DNA from: Ruaniaceae bacterium
Lineage (GTDB): Bacteria > Actinomycetota > Actinomycetes > Actinomycetales > Actinomycetaceae
Reading direction: 5' to 3'
Length of the DNA: 8,131 nt
Assembly (NCBI GenBank): GCA_030450655.1
Contig: JAKDIE010000048.1
Location: forward strand, 1 to 8,131
Part shown: piece after piece, positions 1 through 6,303 of the stretch
How the letters are laid out: each line of letters starts with the position of its first letter
Position numbering within the stretch: position 1 is the stretch's first letter
Made by a program: the position numbers and the translations under genes
The notes under the pieces: generated by a model
Databases searched by the model: none
What the model saw: only the letters and a program-made list of their open reading frames with translations
Told to the model about the DNA's origin: nothing

Positions 1-558
1 CGCCAACGCCGAGCGCGCCTTGTCCGTGGGCATCACGCGAATGAGCGGCAGCACCACGGCGAACATTGCCGCGGCCGTCGCGGTGTTCGACATGAACATC
101 GAGAGGCCAGCGGTCACCAGCATCATGCCCAGAATGAGGAGCCGCGCCGAGCCGGCAAACGGCTTCATGAAGACCGCCGCGAGGTTCTTGTCGAGTCCGA
201 ACTTAGCTGCGCCGTCGGCAATCAGGAAGCCACCCAGGAACAGAATGATTACCGGATGCGCCATGGCCGCAAAGTAGGACGCTGCCGGCGCGGCCTCTTC
301 GGCGACGGGCAGGACCGCGGCCGAAGAGATCATCAGAACCTCAAGGAGGATGACCAGAGTCGCGGTGGCAAAGAGCGGGATCGCCTCGGTCACCCAGAAG
401 ACGATCGCGACGAGAAAGATCGCGAGCATACGCTCGCCCGCCGGATCAAGTCCCGGTATGTCCACCACGAGCGGTACGCAGAAGAGTAAGGCGCCGATCG
501 CCAGGCCCCATCGTTGAAGCGGCGTCAGCGCGGGTCGAATGGTGGCGGTCGTTGGCAT
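1..558 (-). CDS. DASS/SLC13-family anion:cation symporter, N-terminal 186 residues (gene runs off the left edge)
   Basis: I read this frame from the minus strand: ATG at 558, open for 186 codons to the window edge with no stop. The protein is strongly hydrophobic, with likely membrane segments near residues 18-36, 44-60, 62-78, 99-118 and 138-175. Family marks are V-T-E-A-I-P near 56-61, F-L-G-G-F-L-I at 107-113, and M-F-M-S-N-T-A-T-A-A at 154-163. That last stretch carries the Ser-Asn-Thr motif (157-159), which in the divalent anion:Na+ symporter family (VcINDY, CitT, NaDC) helps form the Na+ and substrate site. Known members move dicarboxylates, citrate or sulfate across the cytoplasmic membrane. 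The substrate here cannot be told, because the second SNT repeat lies outside the window. The Shine-Dalgarno is weak (GGGGA, 4 bases from ATG). It is codirectional with infB but separated from it by a terminator, so it is probably its own transcription unit. Confidence 0.85.
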   Translation of the reverse strand, partial: MPTTATIRPALTPLQRWGLAIGALLFCVPLVVDIPGLDPAGERMLAIFLVAIVFWVTEAIPLFATATLVILLEVLMISSAAVLPVAEEAAPAASYFAAMAHPVIILFLGGFLIADGAAKFGLDKNLAAVFMKPFAGSARLLILGMMLVTAGLSMFMSNTATAAAMFAVVLPLIRVMPTDKARSALA

Positions 559-580
559 GAAATCCCCGTCATCGTGGCCC

Positions 581-598
581 GTCTGAGCCCTCAGTCTA
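581..598 (-). promoter_or_regulatory. Dyad and possible -10 element upstream of the anion transporter
   Basis: A short inverted repeat, CTGAG-CC-CTCAG, lies at 583-594. On the minus strand it overlaps TAGACT (598-593), which fits the loose actinobacterial -10 pattern TAnnnT. Transcription would start near 586, giving a leader of about 28 bases before the ATG at 558. No TTGACA-like -35 is visible at normal spacing. It could be an operator at the start of transcription, or chance. Confidence 0.2.
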
Positions 599-605
599 CG
601 AGGCG

Positions 606-645
606 CATGAAAAGGCCGGTGGGGCTTTCGCCCCACCGGCCCCTC
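606..645 (-). terminator. Intrinsic terminator of infB
   Basis: A perfect 12-bp stem (614-625 with 630-641; arm sequence GGCCGGTGGGGC) closes a 4-base loop. Read on the minus strand the loop is GAAA, a stable GNRA tetraloop, and the stem is followed by a short UUUU run (613-610). It begins 19 bases after the infB stop codon and precedes the transporter, so it should end the rimP-infB operon transcript. The U run is short, as is common in GC-rich actinobacteria. On the plus strand no U run follows, so it reads as one-directional. Confidence 0.88.
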
Positions 646-660
646 GTACGAGTGTGCCTA

Positions 661-3480
661 CTACGCGCGCGGCTTCTCTCGCATCTCGAAGGTCTCGATG
701 ATGTCGCCCTCCGCGATGTCTCGTGCCCCGATGCCGATACCGCACTCGAAGCCCTCGCGGACCTCGGTGACGTCATCCTTCTCGCGTCGCAGCGACTGGA
801 TCTCGATGTTGTCCGCGATCACCACGCCATTACGCGTGAGGCGAGCCTTCGAACCGCGGCGAATGGTGCCCGAGCGGATGATCGAACCGGCGATGTTTCC
901 GAACTTAGAGGAACGGAACACCTGGCGGATCTCGGCTGTGCCGAGCTGCACCTCTTCAAACTCCGGCTTGAGCATGCCCTTGAGGGACGCCTCGACTTCC
1001 TCGATGGCCTGGTAGATCACCGAGTAGTACTTCAGCTCCACGCCCTCGCGGTCCGCGAGTTCTTGGACGCGCTCCGCCGGGCGGACGTTGAACCCGATGA
1101 TGACGGCGCTATCCACCGTCGCCAGGTTCACGTCGTTCTGCGTGATGGCGCCCACACCGCGGTGGATGATCCGCAGATCGACTTCGTCGCCCACATCGAT
1201 CTTGAGCAGCGCATCCTCGAGAGCCTCCACGGCACCCGAGACATCGCCCTTCAGGATCAGGTTCAGCGTCTCCACCTTGCCCTGCTTCAGCGCCTCGTCG
1301 AAGGTCTCGAGCGAGATGCGCTTGCGGCGCTTGGCGAGCGTGGCGGCGCGTTCGGCAGCCTCGCGCTTGGACGCGATCTGGCGTGCCGTGCGATCGTCTG
1401 GAGCCACGAGTAGTGAATCACCGGCGCGCGGCACCGAGGTGAGGCCGAGGACCTGCACCGGCCGAGAAGGCCCGGCGAAGTCGAGGGTCTCGCCATGCTC
1501 GTCGAACATCGCTCGCACGCGGCCGTGAGCGGTTCCCGCCACGATCGCGTCCCCCACATGGAGGGTTCCGGACTGTACGAGCACGGTAGCGACGGGGCCG
1601 CGGCCCTTGTCCAGGTTCGCTTCGATCGCGATTCCGCGCGCGTCCTTGTTCGGGTTGGCAACCAGTTCGAGCGCGGCATCCGCCGTCAAGAGCACGGCCT
1701 CGAGAACCTCGTTGATGCCTTGACGCTTCAGCGCAGAGACGTCCACGAACATGGTGTCGCCTCCGTACTCCTCGGCCACCAGGTTGAACTCGGTGAGCTG
1801 CTGACGGATCTTCGCGGGGTTCGCACCCTCGCGGTCGATCTTGTTCACAGCGACCACGATCGGCACACCTGCGGCCTGTGCGTGGTTAAGCGCCTCCACG
1901 GTCTGGGGCATCACGCCGTCGTCCGCTGCCACCACAAGGATCGCGATGTCCGTGACCTCCGCACCACGTGCACGCATGGCGGTGAACGCCTCGTGACCCG
2001 GGGTGTCGATGAAGGTGATCGGACGGGTGACGCCCTCGTGGGTGAACTCGATCTGGTACGCACCGATGTGCTGGGTGATTCCACCCGCCTCACCGGCCAC
2101 CACGTTGGTGTGACGGATCGCGTCGAGCAGCTTGGTCTTACCGTGATCGACGTGACCCATGACGGTCACGACTGGCGGCCGCGGCGCGAGGTCCTCGTCA
2201 GTCTCGCCTTCCAGTTCGGCATCGAGATCGATGTCGAAGGATTCCAGCAGTTCGCGATCCTCGTCCTCGGGCGAAACCATGACGACCGTGTAGCCGAGCT
2301 CGGCACCCAATGCCTGGAACGTGTCCTCATCGAGCGACTGAGTGGCGGTGGCCATTTCGCCGAGGTGGAAGAGCACCGTGACGAGCGACGCCGGATTGAC
2401 ATCGATCTTGTCCGCGAAATCGGCGAGCGACGCACCGGTACGGATCCGTACCTCCGAGCCGCCCCCGCGGGGGATCGAGACGCCACCGATGATGGGAGCC
2501 TGCTGCTGCTCGAACTCTTGACGCTTCGCGCGCTTGGACTTTCGCCCACGAGCCGGGCGTCCGCCCCCACGACCGAATGCACCCTGGGTGCTACCGCGAC
2601 CGCGGCCAGCCCCCGTGCGCGCCGGGAAGCCACCGGCACCGGCGGCAGGAGCGCCACCAGCGGGAGCTCCGGTGCCTGCACCACGGCCCCGGTTATCACC
2701 TGCGGGACGCCCGGCAGCTCCTGGCCTACCAGGAGTTCCGGGACGACCAGGACGAGCGGTTCCGGAACGATCCGGCATCATTCCCGGGTTTGGCCGGGCC
2801 CCGCCGCCAGGACGAGGCGCGCCGTCGGTCGGACGAGCAGAGCGTGGACCTGGACGCCCGGCCCCACCTTGCGGGCGGGGAGCGCCGGGACGTGGCATCC
2901 CCTGTGCTGATGCATACGGGTTGTTGCCGGGCCGTGGGCCACCTGGCCGAGGCATACCCTGCGAGGTCGCGAACGGGTTGTTGCCTGGGCGCGGGATGCC
3001 AGGCTTGGGCCCCGGCGCCGCTGGTGCCGGGGTTGACGCGGCGGGCGCCGCCGGTGCCGCTGGTGCGGGAGTTGCTGCGGCGGGTGCAGCCGGGGCTACC
3101 GGTGCTGACGGCGTCACCGGTGCTGCCGGTGCTGACGGCGTTGAAGGTGCCGGGGCCCGGGTGGGTGCCGGCGCAGCGGGCGCCGAGGCGGCAGGTGCGG
3201 ACGGTGCGGGCTCTGAAGCGGGTGGTGACGCCTGCGGCGTGCGCCGGGCCGGACCTGGAGCGGGGGCCGAAGACTTGCTCGGGGCAGATTTCGGAGCGGC
3301 GGCTGCCGGCTCCTCTGCGGGCTTCTTGGGGAATGCCTCACGCAGTCGCCGCGCAACGGGCGGCTCAACGGTTGAGGAGGCTGACTTGACGAACTCACCC
3401 ATCTCGGTGAGTTTCTCAAGCACAACCTTGCTTGGAACTCCGAGCTCCTTCGCGAGCTCGTGTACGCGCGGCTTAGCCAC
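661..3480 (-). CDS. infB: Translation initiation factor IF-2
   Basis: IF2 is the GTPase that places fMet-tRNA on the 30S subunit and promotes 50S joining. The 939-residue protein starts at GTG 3480, supported by AGGAGA 4 bases upstream, and gives the typical actinobacterial N-terminus [14 protein letters not shown]. Order of parts: first IF2N domain (about 1-55); a low-complexity Ala/Pro then Gly/Arg linker (about 55-320) with a tandem 19-residue repeat; a second IF2N-like segment (about 340-410); and the G domain. In the G domain G1 is GHVDHGKT (442-449), G2 GGITQH (466-471), G3 DTPGH (492-496), G4 NKID (546-549) and G5 SAL (582-584). Domain II, domain III and the fMet-tRNA-binding C-terminal domain follow (to 939). 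All catalytic motifs are intact, including the His of DTPGH. The length is normal for Actinomycetota and long compared with other phyla because of the linker. It is the last gene of the operon, closed by a terminator. Confidence 0.98.
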   Translation of the reverse strand: MAKPRVHELAKELGVPSKVVLEKLTEMGEFVKSASSTVEPPVARRLREAFPKKPAEEPAAAAPKSAPSKSSAPAPGPARRTPQASPPASEPAPSAPAASAPAAPAPTRAPAPSTPSAPAAPVTPSAPVAPAAPAAATPAPAAPAAPAASTPAPAAPGPKPGIPRPGNNPFATSQGMPRPGGPRPGNNPYASAQGMPRPGAPRPQGGAGRPGPRSARPTDGAPRPGGGARPNPGMMPDRSGTARPGRPGTPGRPGAAGRPAGDNRGRGAGTGAPAGGAPAAGAGGFPARTGAGRGRGSTQGAFGRGGGRPARGRKSKRAKRQEFEQQQAPIIGGVSIPRGGGSEVRIRTGASLADFADKIDVNPASLVTVLFHLGEMATATQSLDEDTFQALGAELGYTVVMVSPEDEDRELLESFDIDLDAELEGETDEDLAPRPPVVTVMGHVDHGKTKLLDAIRHTNVVAGEAGGITQHIGAYQIEFTHEGVTRPITFIDTPGHEAFTAMRARGAEVTDIAILVVAADDGVMPQTVEALNHAQAAGVPIVVAVNKIDREGANPAKIRQQLTEFNLVAEEYGGDTMFVDVSALKRQGINEVLEAVLLTADAALELVANPNKDARGIAIEANLDKGRGPVATVLVQSGTLHVGDAIVAGTAHGRVRAMFDEHGETLDFAGPSRPVQVLGLTSVPRAGDSLLVAPDDRTARQIASKREAAERAATLAKRRKRISLETFDEALKQGKVETLNLILKGDVSGAVEALEDALLKIDVGDEVDLRIIHRGVGAITQNDVNLATVDSAVIIGFNVRPAERVQELADREGVELKYYSVIYQAIEEVEASLKGMLKPEFEEVQLGTAEIRQVFRSSKFGNIAGSIIRSGTIRRGSKARLTRNGVVIADNIEIQSLRREKDDVTEVREGFECGIGIGARDIAEGDIIETFEMREKPRA
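2881..2994 (-). repeat. Tandem 19-residue repeat in the IF2 linker
   Basis: Two adjacent 19-residue units (residues 163-181 and 182-200) share 15 of 19 positions. The common core is P-R-P-G-N-N-P-[FY]-A-x-x-Q-G-M-P-R-P-G, and a third copy begins and breaks off at P-R-P. The coding DNA repeats with a 57-base period. Similar [12 protein letters not shown] units are, as I recall, common in actinobacterial IF2 linkers. They probably arise by slippage in an unstructured region. Confidence 0.85.
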
Positions 3481-3484
3481 AGTT

Positions 3485-3490
3485 TCTCCT
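3485..3490 (-). promoter_or_regulatory. Shine-Dalgarno site that fixes the infB GTG start
   Basis: AGGAGA on the minus strand ends 4 bases before the GTG at 3480. It is the only good ribosome-binding site in this leader. It supports GTG over any later ATG and agrees with the conserved IF2 N-terminus beginning exactly there. Confidence 0.8.
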
Positions 3491-3518
3491 GTCTCGGCTC
3501 GTTCCGAGGCAGGAACGA
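3491..3518 (-). promoter_or_regulatory. Leader hairpin(s) between ylxR and infB
   Basis: In the mRNA sense a 7-bp perfect stem (TCGTTCC, 3518-3512, with GGAACGA, 3505-3499) closes a 6-base loop. A competing stem pairs CCTCGG-type bases at 3510-3504 with 3497-3491 (5 continuous pairs plus one beyond a mismatch). The two share bases 3504-3505, so they cannot form together. The second lies directly before the infB Shine-Dalgarno. No U run follows, so neither looks like a terminator. They may affect infB translation or mRNA processing, but this is inferred from pairing alone. Confidence 0.4.
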
Positions 3519-3536
3519 AGCGCTAGTGCTGGCAGC

Positions 3537-3890
3537 TCATCGCTGGGTACTCATTGGGTGCCCATCAGCTTCCAACCCACTTCCTGGGGTTTGGGCCGCA
3601 TCGCGGCCGATTGTCAGTGCCACTGATGTGTCGAATGTCCCACGCAATGCGCGGTTGAACGCTCGGCGATCACCAGCGGTGGAGAGGCACTCGGGATGAA
3701 CCCACGCACCTCGGCCCGGCATGGCCTTCTTCGGGTCCTGTTGTAACGAGCCAGCCGTTGCAACGAATCGAAGAAGATTGTGTCGGTAGTCCCTCACCCG
3801 GCATCCCACGCAGGTGCGAACCGGAGGACCACCGCCAAGTGTAACCCCTCTGCTCGGCTCGGCGCGCACGGATTTACTCGGCGCCGCCAT
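3537..3890 (-). CDS. ylxR: YlxR (DUF448) family RNA-binding protein
   Basis: This is a small basic protein of the YlxR family, which is encoded between nusA and infB in many bacteria. Family marks in the 117-residue form are V-R-T-C-V-G-C-R (24-31), L-L-R-F-V (about 39-43), G-R-G-A-W-V-H-P (59-66) followed by C68, and R-R-A-F-N-R-A-L-R (75-83). Structural work on the family points to RNA binding, and in Bacillus subtilis YlxR has been reported as a modulator of RNase P (RnpM). Its role here is inferred from the family. I chose ATG 3890, which overlaps the nusA 3' end by 17 bases, but it has no clear Shine-Dalgarno. GTG 3869 (110 residues), just after the nusA stop, is an equal alternative. 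The frame stays open back to 4082, but that part lies inside nusA and is not family-like. Residues beyond about 85 form a poorly conserved tail. The stop TGA is 56 bases before infB. Confidence 0.9.
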   Translation of the reverse strand: MAAPSKSVRAEPSRGVTLGGGPPVRTCVGCRVRDYRHNLLRFVATAGSLQQDPKKAMPGRGAWVHPECLSTAGDRRAFNRALRGTFDTSVALTIGRDAAQTPGSGLEADGHPMSTQR

Positions 3891-4860
3891 CCGGCGATTC
3901 CGTATCGGCGTGAATATCGATCCTCCAGCCGGTGAGCCGTGCCGCCAATCGTGCGTTTTGACCTTCCTTGCCGATCGCAAGGGAGAGTTGGTAATCCGGC
4001 ACCACCACGCGGACCGTCTTCGTTTCCTCCGAGACGATCTCCACACTGGAAACACGCGCGGGAGAGAGCGCTGCGGCAACAAACTCAGCCGGGTCTTCCG
4101 AATAATCGACGATGTCGATCTTTTCTCCCTGTAGCTCCGACATCACCGAACGTACCCTCTGCCCCATCGGCCCGATACACGCGCCCTTCGCATTGAAGCC
4201 CTCACGGGTCGAGGCGACGGCCACCTTCGTACGGTGACCAGCCTCACGCGCGATCGCCGCGATCTCGACCGTCCCATCGGCCACCTCCGGCACCTCCAGC
4301 TCGAAGAGCTTACGCACCAGGCCCGGGTGGGAGCGTGAGAGCGTGATCGAGGGCCCCTTGGGACCCCGGGTCACATCCACCACAAAGCAACGGATCCGCT
4401 CTCCGTGGCGGTAGACCTCCCCAGGCACCTGTTCGTGCGGAGGAAGGATCGCCTCGACGTCGCCCACATTCACCTTCACGTTGCGAGTGGAGCGGTCCGC
4501 ATCAATCGTTCCGGCGAGAATCTCGCCGGACTTCCCTCGGTACGCGCCCATCACTTGAAAGTCCTCGGCGTCGCGGAGTCGCTGCATGATCACGGAGCGG
4601 GCCGTGGCGGTGGCAATGCGTCCGAATCCCGACGGCGTATCGTCGAATTCGCCAATCGGGTTGCCCTCGTCGTCGATCTCGGTGGCAAGAACCTGGACTG
4701 TTCCTGTCTTGCGATCGATCTCGACGCGCGCCTCATCGATGGCGCCAGCCTGGCGATGGTACGCCACGAGGAGCGCCTCCTCGATGGCGGCAACAAGCGT
4801 GTTGAAGGGGACGCCTCGCTCACTCTCCAGCGAACGCAGTACGTGCAGGTCAATGTCCAT
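3874..4860 (-). CDS. nusA: Transcription termination/antitermination protein NusA
   Basis: NusA binds RNA polymerase and nascent RNA and controls pausing, termination and antitermination, including on rRNA operons. The 328-residue protein has an N-terminal RNA polymerase-binding domain (about 1-105), an S1 domain (about 110-176), KH1 with its GxxG loop G-P-M-G at 230-233, and KH2 with G-K-E-G at 297-300 within [20 protein letters not shown]. The [19 protein letters not shown] segment (175-193) is diagnostic. The acidic repeats found at the C-terminus in E. coli are absent, as is normal for actinobacteria. ATG 4860 follows the rimP stop after 2 bases. The purine run GGGAAGGGA at the end of rimP probably serves as ribosome-binding site, implying translational coupling. 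The stop lies inside the proposed ylxR start region. Confidence 0.97.
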   Translation of the reverse strand: MDIDLHVLRSLESERGVPFNTLVAAIEEALLVAYHRQAGAIDEARVEIDRKTGTVQVLATEIDDEGNPIGEFDDTPSGFGRIATATARSVIMQRLRDAEDFQVMGAYRGKSGEILAGTIDADRSTRNVKVNVGDVEAILPPHEQVPGEVYRHGERIRCFVVDVTRGPKGPSITLSRSHPGLVRKLFELEVPEVADGTVEIAAIAREAGHRTKVAVASTREGFNAKGACIGPMGQRVRSVMSELQGEKIDIVDYSEDPAEFVAAALSPARVSSVEIVSEETKTVRVVVPDYQLSLAIGKEGQNARLAARLTGWRIDIHADTESPDGGAE

Positions 4861-4862
4861 CT

Positions 4863-5303
4863 TTACTTTCCCTTCCCCATCTCGATCTCCTGAACGGCCG
4901 TGACAACGTCACCCACCGCGATCTCACGGCTCTCGAAAACCGCAACGCCGTGGCGCACCGCCACGAGGCGTTCCGTGAACGTTGCCTCGCCGGTGGTCAC
5001 CTTCACAAGCCTCCCGATTGCGCGTCCCCACTGGCGTTCGTCCGCTAGCGGGCGCGAGACTCCAGGCGTGGTGACCTCAAGAGTGTAGGAACCAGGGACG
5101 GCGTCCGGCTTTTCGTCGAGCGTGCCCGAGATGGCGCGGCTGGCGTCCGTCAGCTGGTCCGAGCTCACTCCCCCGGGCCCGGCAGGCAGGTCCACCACCA
5201 CGGTCAGGCGTGCGTACCTTCCCGGCGTGTAGACCACGGATTCGAGGAAAAGGCCACTCTCGGCGACCGGGCCAGCGAGGCGGGCGTAGAGCTCCTGCTC
5301 CAT
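4863..5303 (-). CDS. rimP: Ribosome maturation factor RimP
   Basis: RimP assists assembly of the 30S subunit in the cytoplasm. The 146-residue protein is close to the usual 150-odd and carries the family mark [14 protein letters not shown] (residues about 73-86), matching the conserved LEVSSPG-x-x-RPL. An N-terminal alpha/beta domain precedes it and an SH3-like C-terminal domain follows (about 90-143). ATG 5303 is preceded by a near-perfect Shine-Dalgarno. As the first gene of rimP-nusA-ylxR-infB it probably carries the operon promoter. The protein ends in G-K-G-K, whose codons double as the purine-rich site for nusA. Position next to nusA is the classic context for this gene and makes the call secure even though the sequence itself is weakly conserved. 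Confidence 0.95.
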   Translation of the reverse strand: MEQELYARLAGPVAESGLFLESVVYTPGRYARLTVVVDLPAGPGGVSSDQLTDASRAISGTLDEKPDAVPGSYTLEVTTPGVSRPLADERQWGRAIGRLVKVTTGEATFTERLVAVRHGVAVFESREIAVGDVVTAVQEIEMGKGK

Positions 5304-5309
5304 AATCTG

Positions 5310-5317
5310 ACCTCCTT
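5310..5317 (-). promoter_or_regulatory. Strong Shine-Dalgarno of rimP
   Basis: AAGGAGGT on the minus strand, 6 bases before ATG 5303, is an almost full match to the anti-Shine-Dalgarno sequence and the strongest in the window. It fixes the rimP start. Confidence 0.85.
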
Positions 5318-5333
5318 CAATTGTCCGGCCCCC

Positions 5334-5339
5334 ATCCTA
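5334..5339 (-). promoter_or_regulatory. Possible -10 element of the rimP-infB operon
   Basis: TAGGAT on the minus strand fits the actinobacterial TAnnnT pattern. It would start transcription near 5327, giving a leader of about 24 bases that holds the Shine-Dalgarno. No convincing -35 is seen 16-19 bases upstream, so this rests on position and a short match only. Confidence 0.3.
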
Positions 5340-5360
5340 ACGCCACGCTGGTTGAGAAGC

Positions 5361-5399
5361 CCCTCTCCGTGAAGAGCAACAACGCACACAAGGAGAGGG
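5361..5399. repeat. Inverted repeat in the divergent rimP / lipoprotein promoter region
   Basis: CCCTCTCC (5361-5368) and GGAGAGGG (5392-5399) are perfect 8-base inverted arms separated by 23 bases. They sit between the divergent starts of rimP and the lipoprotein gene, upstream of the candidate rimP -10. The arms could be a spaced operator or a stem in the lipoprotein leader. Purine/pyrimidine-rich arms like these also arise by chance. Confidence 0.35.
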
Positions 5400-5433
5400 T
5401 GCCTGCGGCGCAGACAGTGACGATCATGGGAAC

Positions 5434-6303
5434 ATGTCCATGATGAAACGCTTCTTGATTCCCGTTCTGGCCCTCCTCTTGGCGGGGTGCGCGGTGCGGA
5501 TTGACACTCCCGATCCCACGCCTGAGCCGCCATCGCAGGCCGAGATCGTTCGCCAGCGCGAGGTGCTACGCGCGGAGGTCTTCGCCGGTATCGGATTCGG
5601 CGAAGGCGCCGCCGTGGCGACCCACGCTCAGATCCAACTTGATGCGCTTGGTGGAGTCTGGGAGGCCTGGCCCGACGGTGACGGGCCCACTGATGCCGAG
5701 ACTCCCGAGGGTGCCGACATCGCCACCCCGCCGGGTCCCACCGAACTCTCCGCCGCACTTGTTCAGACGACGCCGGACCTGGTCGAGGCCGCAATCGACG
5801 CGGACAACGCCGTGAGCAGCTCTCTCTATGCCTCCATCGCCGTGGCGCGCACAGCGGATGAGGTTGCGCTCGCACTCGCCCAGGGCCAGCCGGGCTCACC
5901 CTCCTGGCCAGATTCGGCACTGACGGCGCTGCCGGAGGTGATTCGCGCTCTCGATGCGGCCGCCTACGGTCTGGACATCCTTGCCGCGCAGGATTCTGCC
6001 GCGGGTCTGGAGACCACCGCGCAGGCCGATGCTGAACGCTTCCGCCGGTGGGCGGACGCCTCGGCGCTGGAGCTCGGTATCGCTGGCACCGATCAGGACC
6101 CGCGGGAGCCCCTCTACAGCGTCGAGACCATCGAGCGCGGCAGGATCTACGCGGACCTGGCCGAGGTTCTCGTCACCGCTGTCCCACCAAGCGCAGATCG
6201 AGGCGCGGTGCTCGCCGCAGCCCAAGCATGTGCGACTGCAGCCACGCTCCACGGCGCAACCGTGGGCCCACTTCCTGGTCTCGCGTTACCGCGCAGCGGC
6301 TAG
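5434..6303 (+). CDS. Putative lipoprotein with ferritin-like (DUF4439-type) C-terminal domain
   Basis: The 289-residue protein begins with a lipoprotein signal: basic K5-R6, a hydrophobic stretch (7-15) and lipobox L-A-G-C ending at Cys19, so it should be lipid-anchored on the outer face of the membrane. A Pro/Asp-rich spacer (24-35) leads to a helical region with G-G-V-W-E-A-W-P-D (73-81), then a Ser/Pro break (150-160). The helical C-terminal half (about 160-272) holds A-A-A-Y-G-L-D (175-181) and an A-E-R-F-R-R-W-A segment (200-207), and ends [10 protein letters not shown] (277-286). These fit DUF4439, a ferritin-like fold found between proS and rimP in Actinomycetota. The Glu/His iron ligands of true ferritins are not apparent, so iron storage should not be assumed; the function is unknown. 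In-frame ATGs occur at 5434, 5440 and 5443; the Shine-Dalgarno is weak (GGGA) and no start lies upstream before a stop at 5353. The last one gives the most classical signal peptide. Confidence 0.85.
   Translation: MSMMKRFLIPVLALLLAGCAVRIDTPDPTPEPPSQAEIVRQREVLRAEVFAGIGFGEGAAVATHAQIQLDALGGVWEAWPDGDGPTDAETPEGADIATPPGPTELSAALVQTTPDLVEAAIDADNAVSSSLYASIAVARTADEVALALAQGQPGSPSWPDSALTALPEVIRALDAAAYGLDILAAQDSAAGLETTAQADAERFRRWADASALELGIAGTDQDPREPLYSVETIERGRIYADLAEVLVTAVPPSADRGAVLAAAQACATAATLHGATVGPLPGLALPRSG

Noticed and set aside
514..1413. Long plus-strand open frame antisense to infB (299 codons)
   Set aside because: It lies opposite the conserved C-terminal part of IF2, and its composition follows from the codon bias of infB. 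It resembles no family I know and has no ribosome-binding site of note.
1495..2910. Plus-strand open frame of 471 codons antisense to the infB G domain and linker
   Set aside because: Open only because GC-rich coding DNA has few stops on the complement; the infB reading has all GTPase motifs intact.
2534..3526. Two overlapping plus-strand frames (330 and 270 codons) rich in Gly/Ala/Pro
   Set aside because: They mirror the low-complexity IF2 linker; both frames being open at once reflects the simple repeat composition, not coding. A collagen-like or PE/PGRS-like reading would be an artefact.
3891..4082. N-terminal extension of the ylxR frame back to 4082
   Set aside because: It overlaps the conserved KH2 region of nusA and is Arg/Ser-rich with no YlxR similarity; family members begin near the R-T-C-V-G-C motif.
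5204..5920. Minus-strand 238-codon open frame antisense to the lipoprotein gene
   Set aside because: Very Arg/Pro-rich, typical of an out-of-frame shadow. It would also run through the divergent promoter region and into rimP in the wrong frame.
6249..6265. Hairpin CCACGG-5-CCGTGG near the convergent 3' ends, followed by the palindrome GTGGGCCCAC
   Set aside because: It lies inside the lipoprotein coding sequence with no U run on either strand, so it does not meet the pattern of an intrinsic terminator for either gene.
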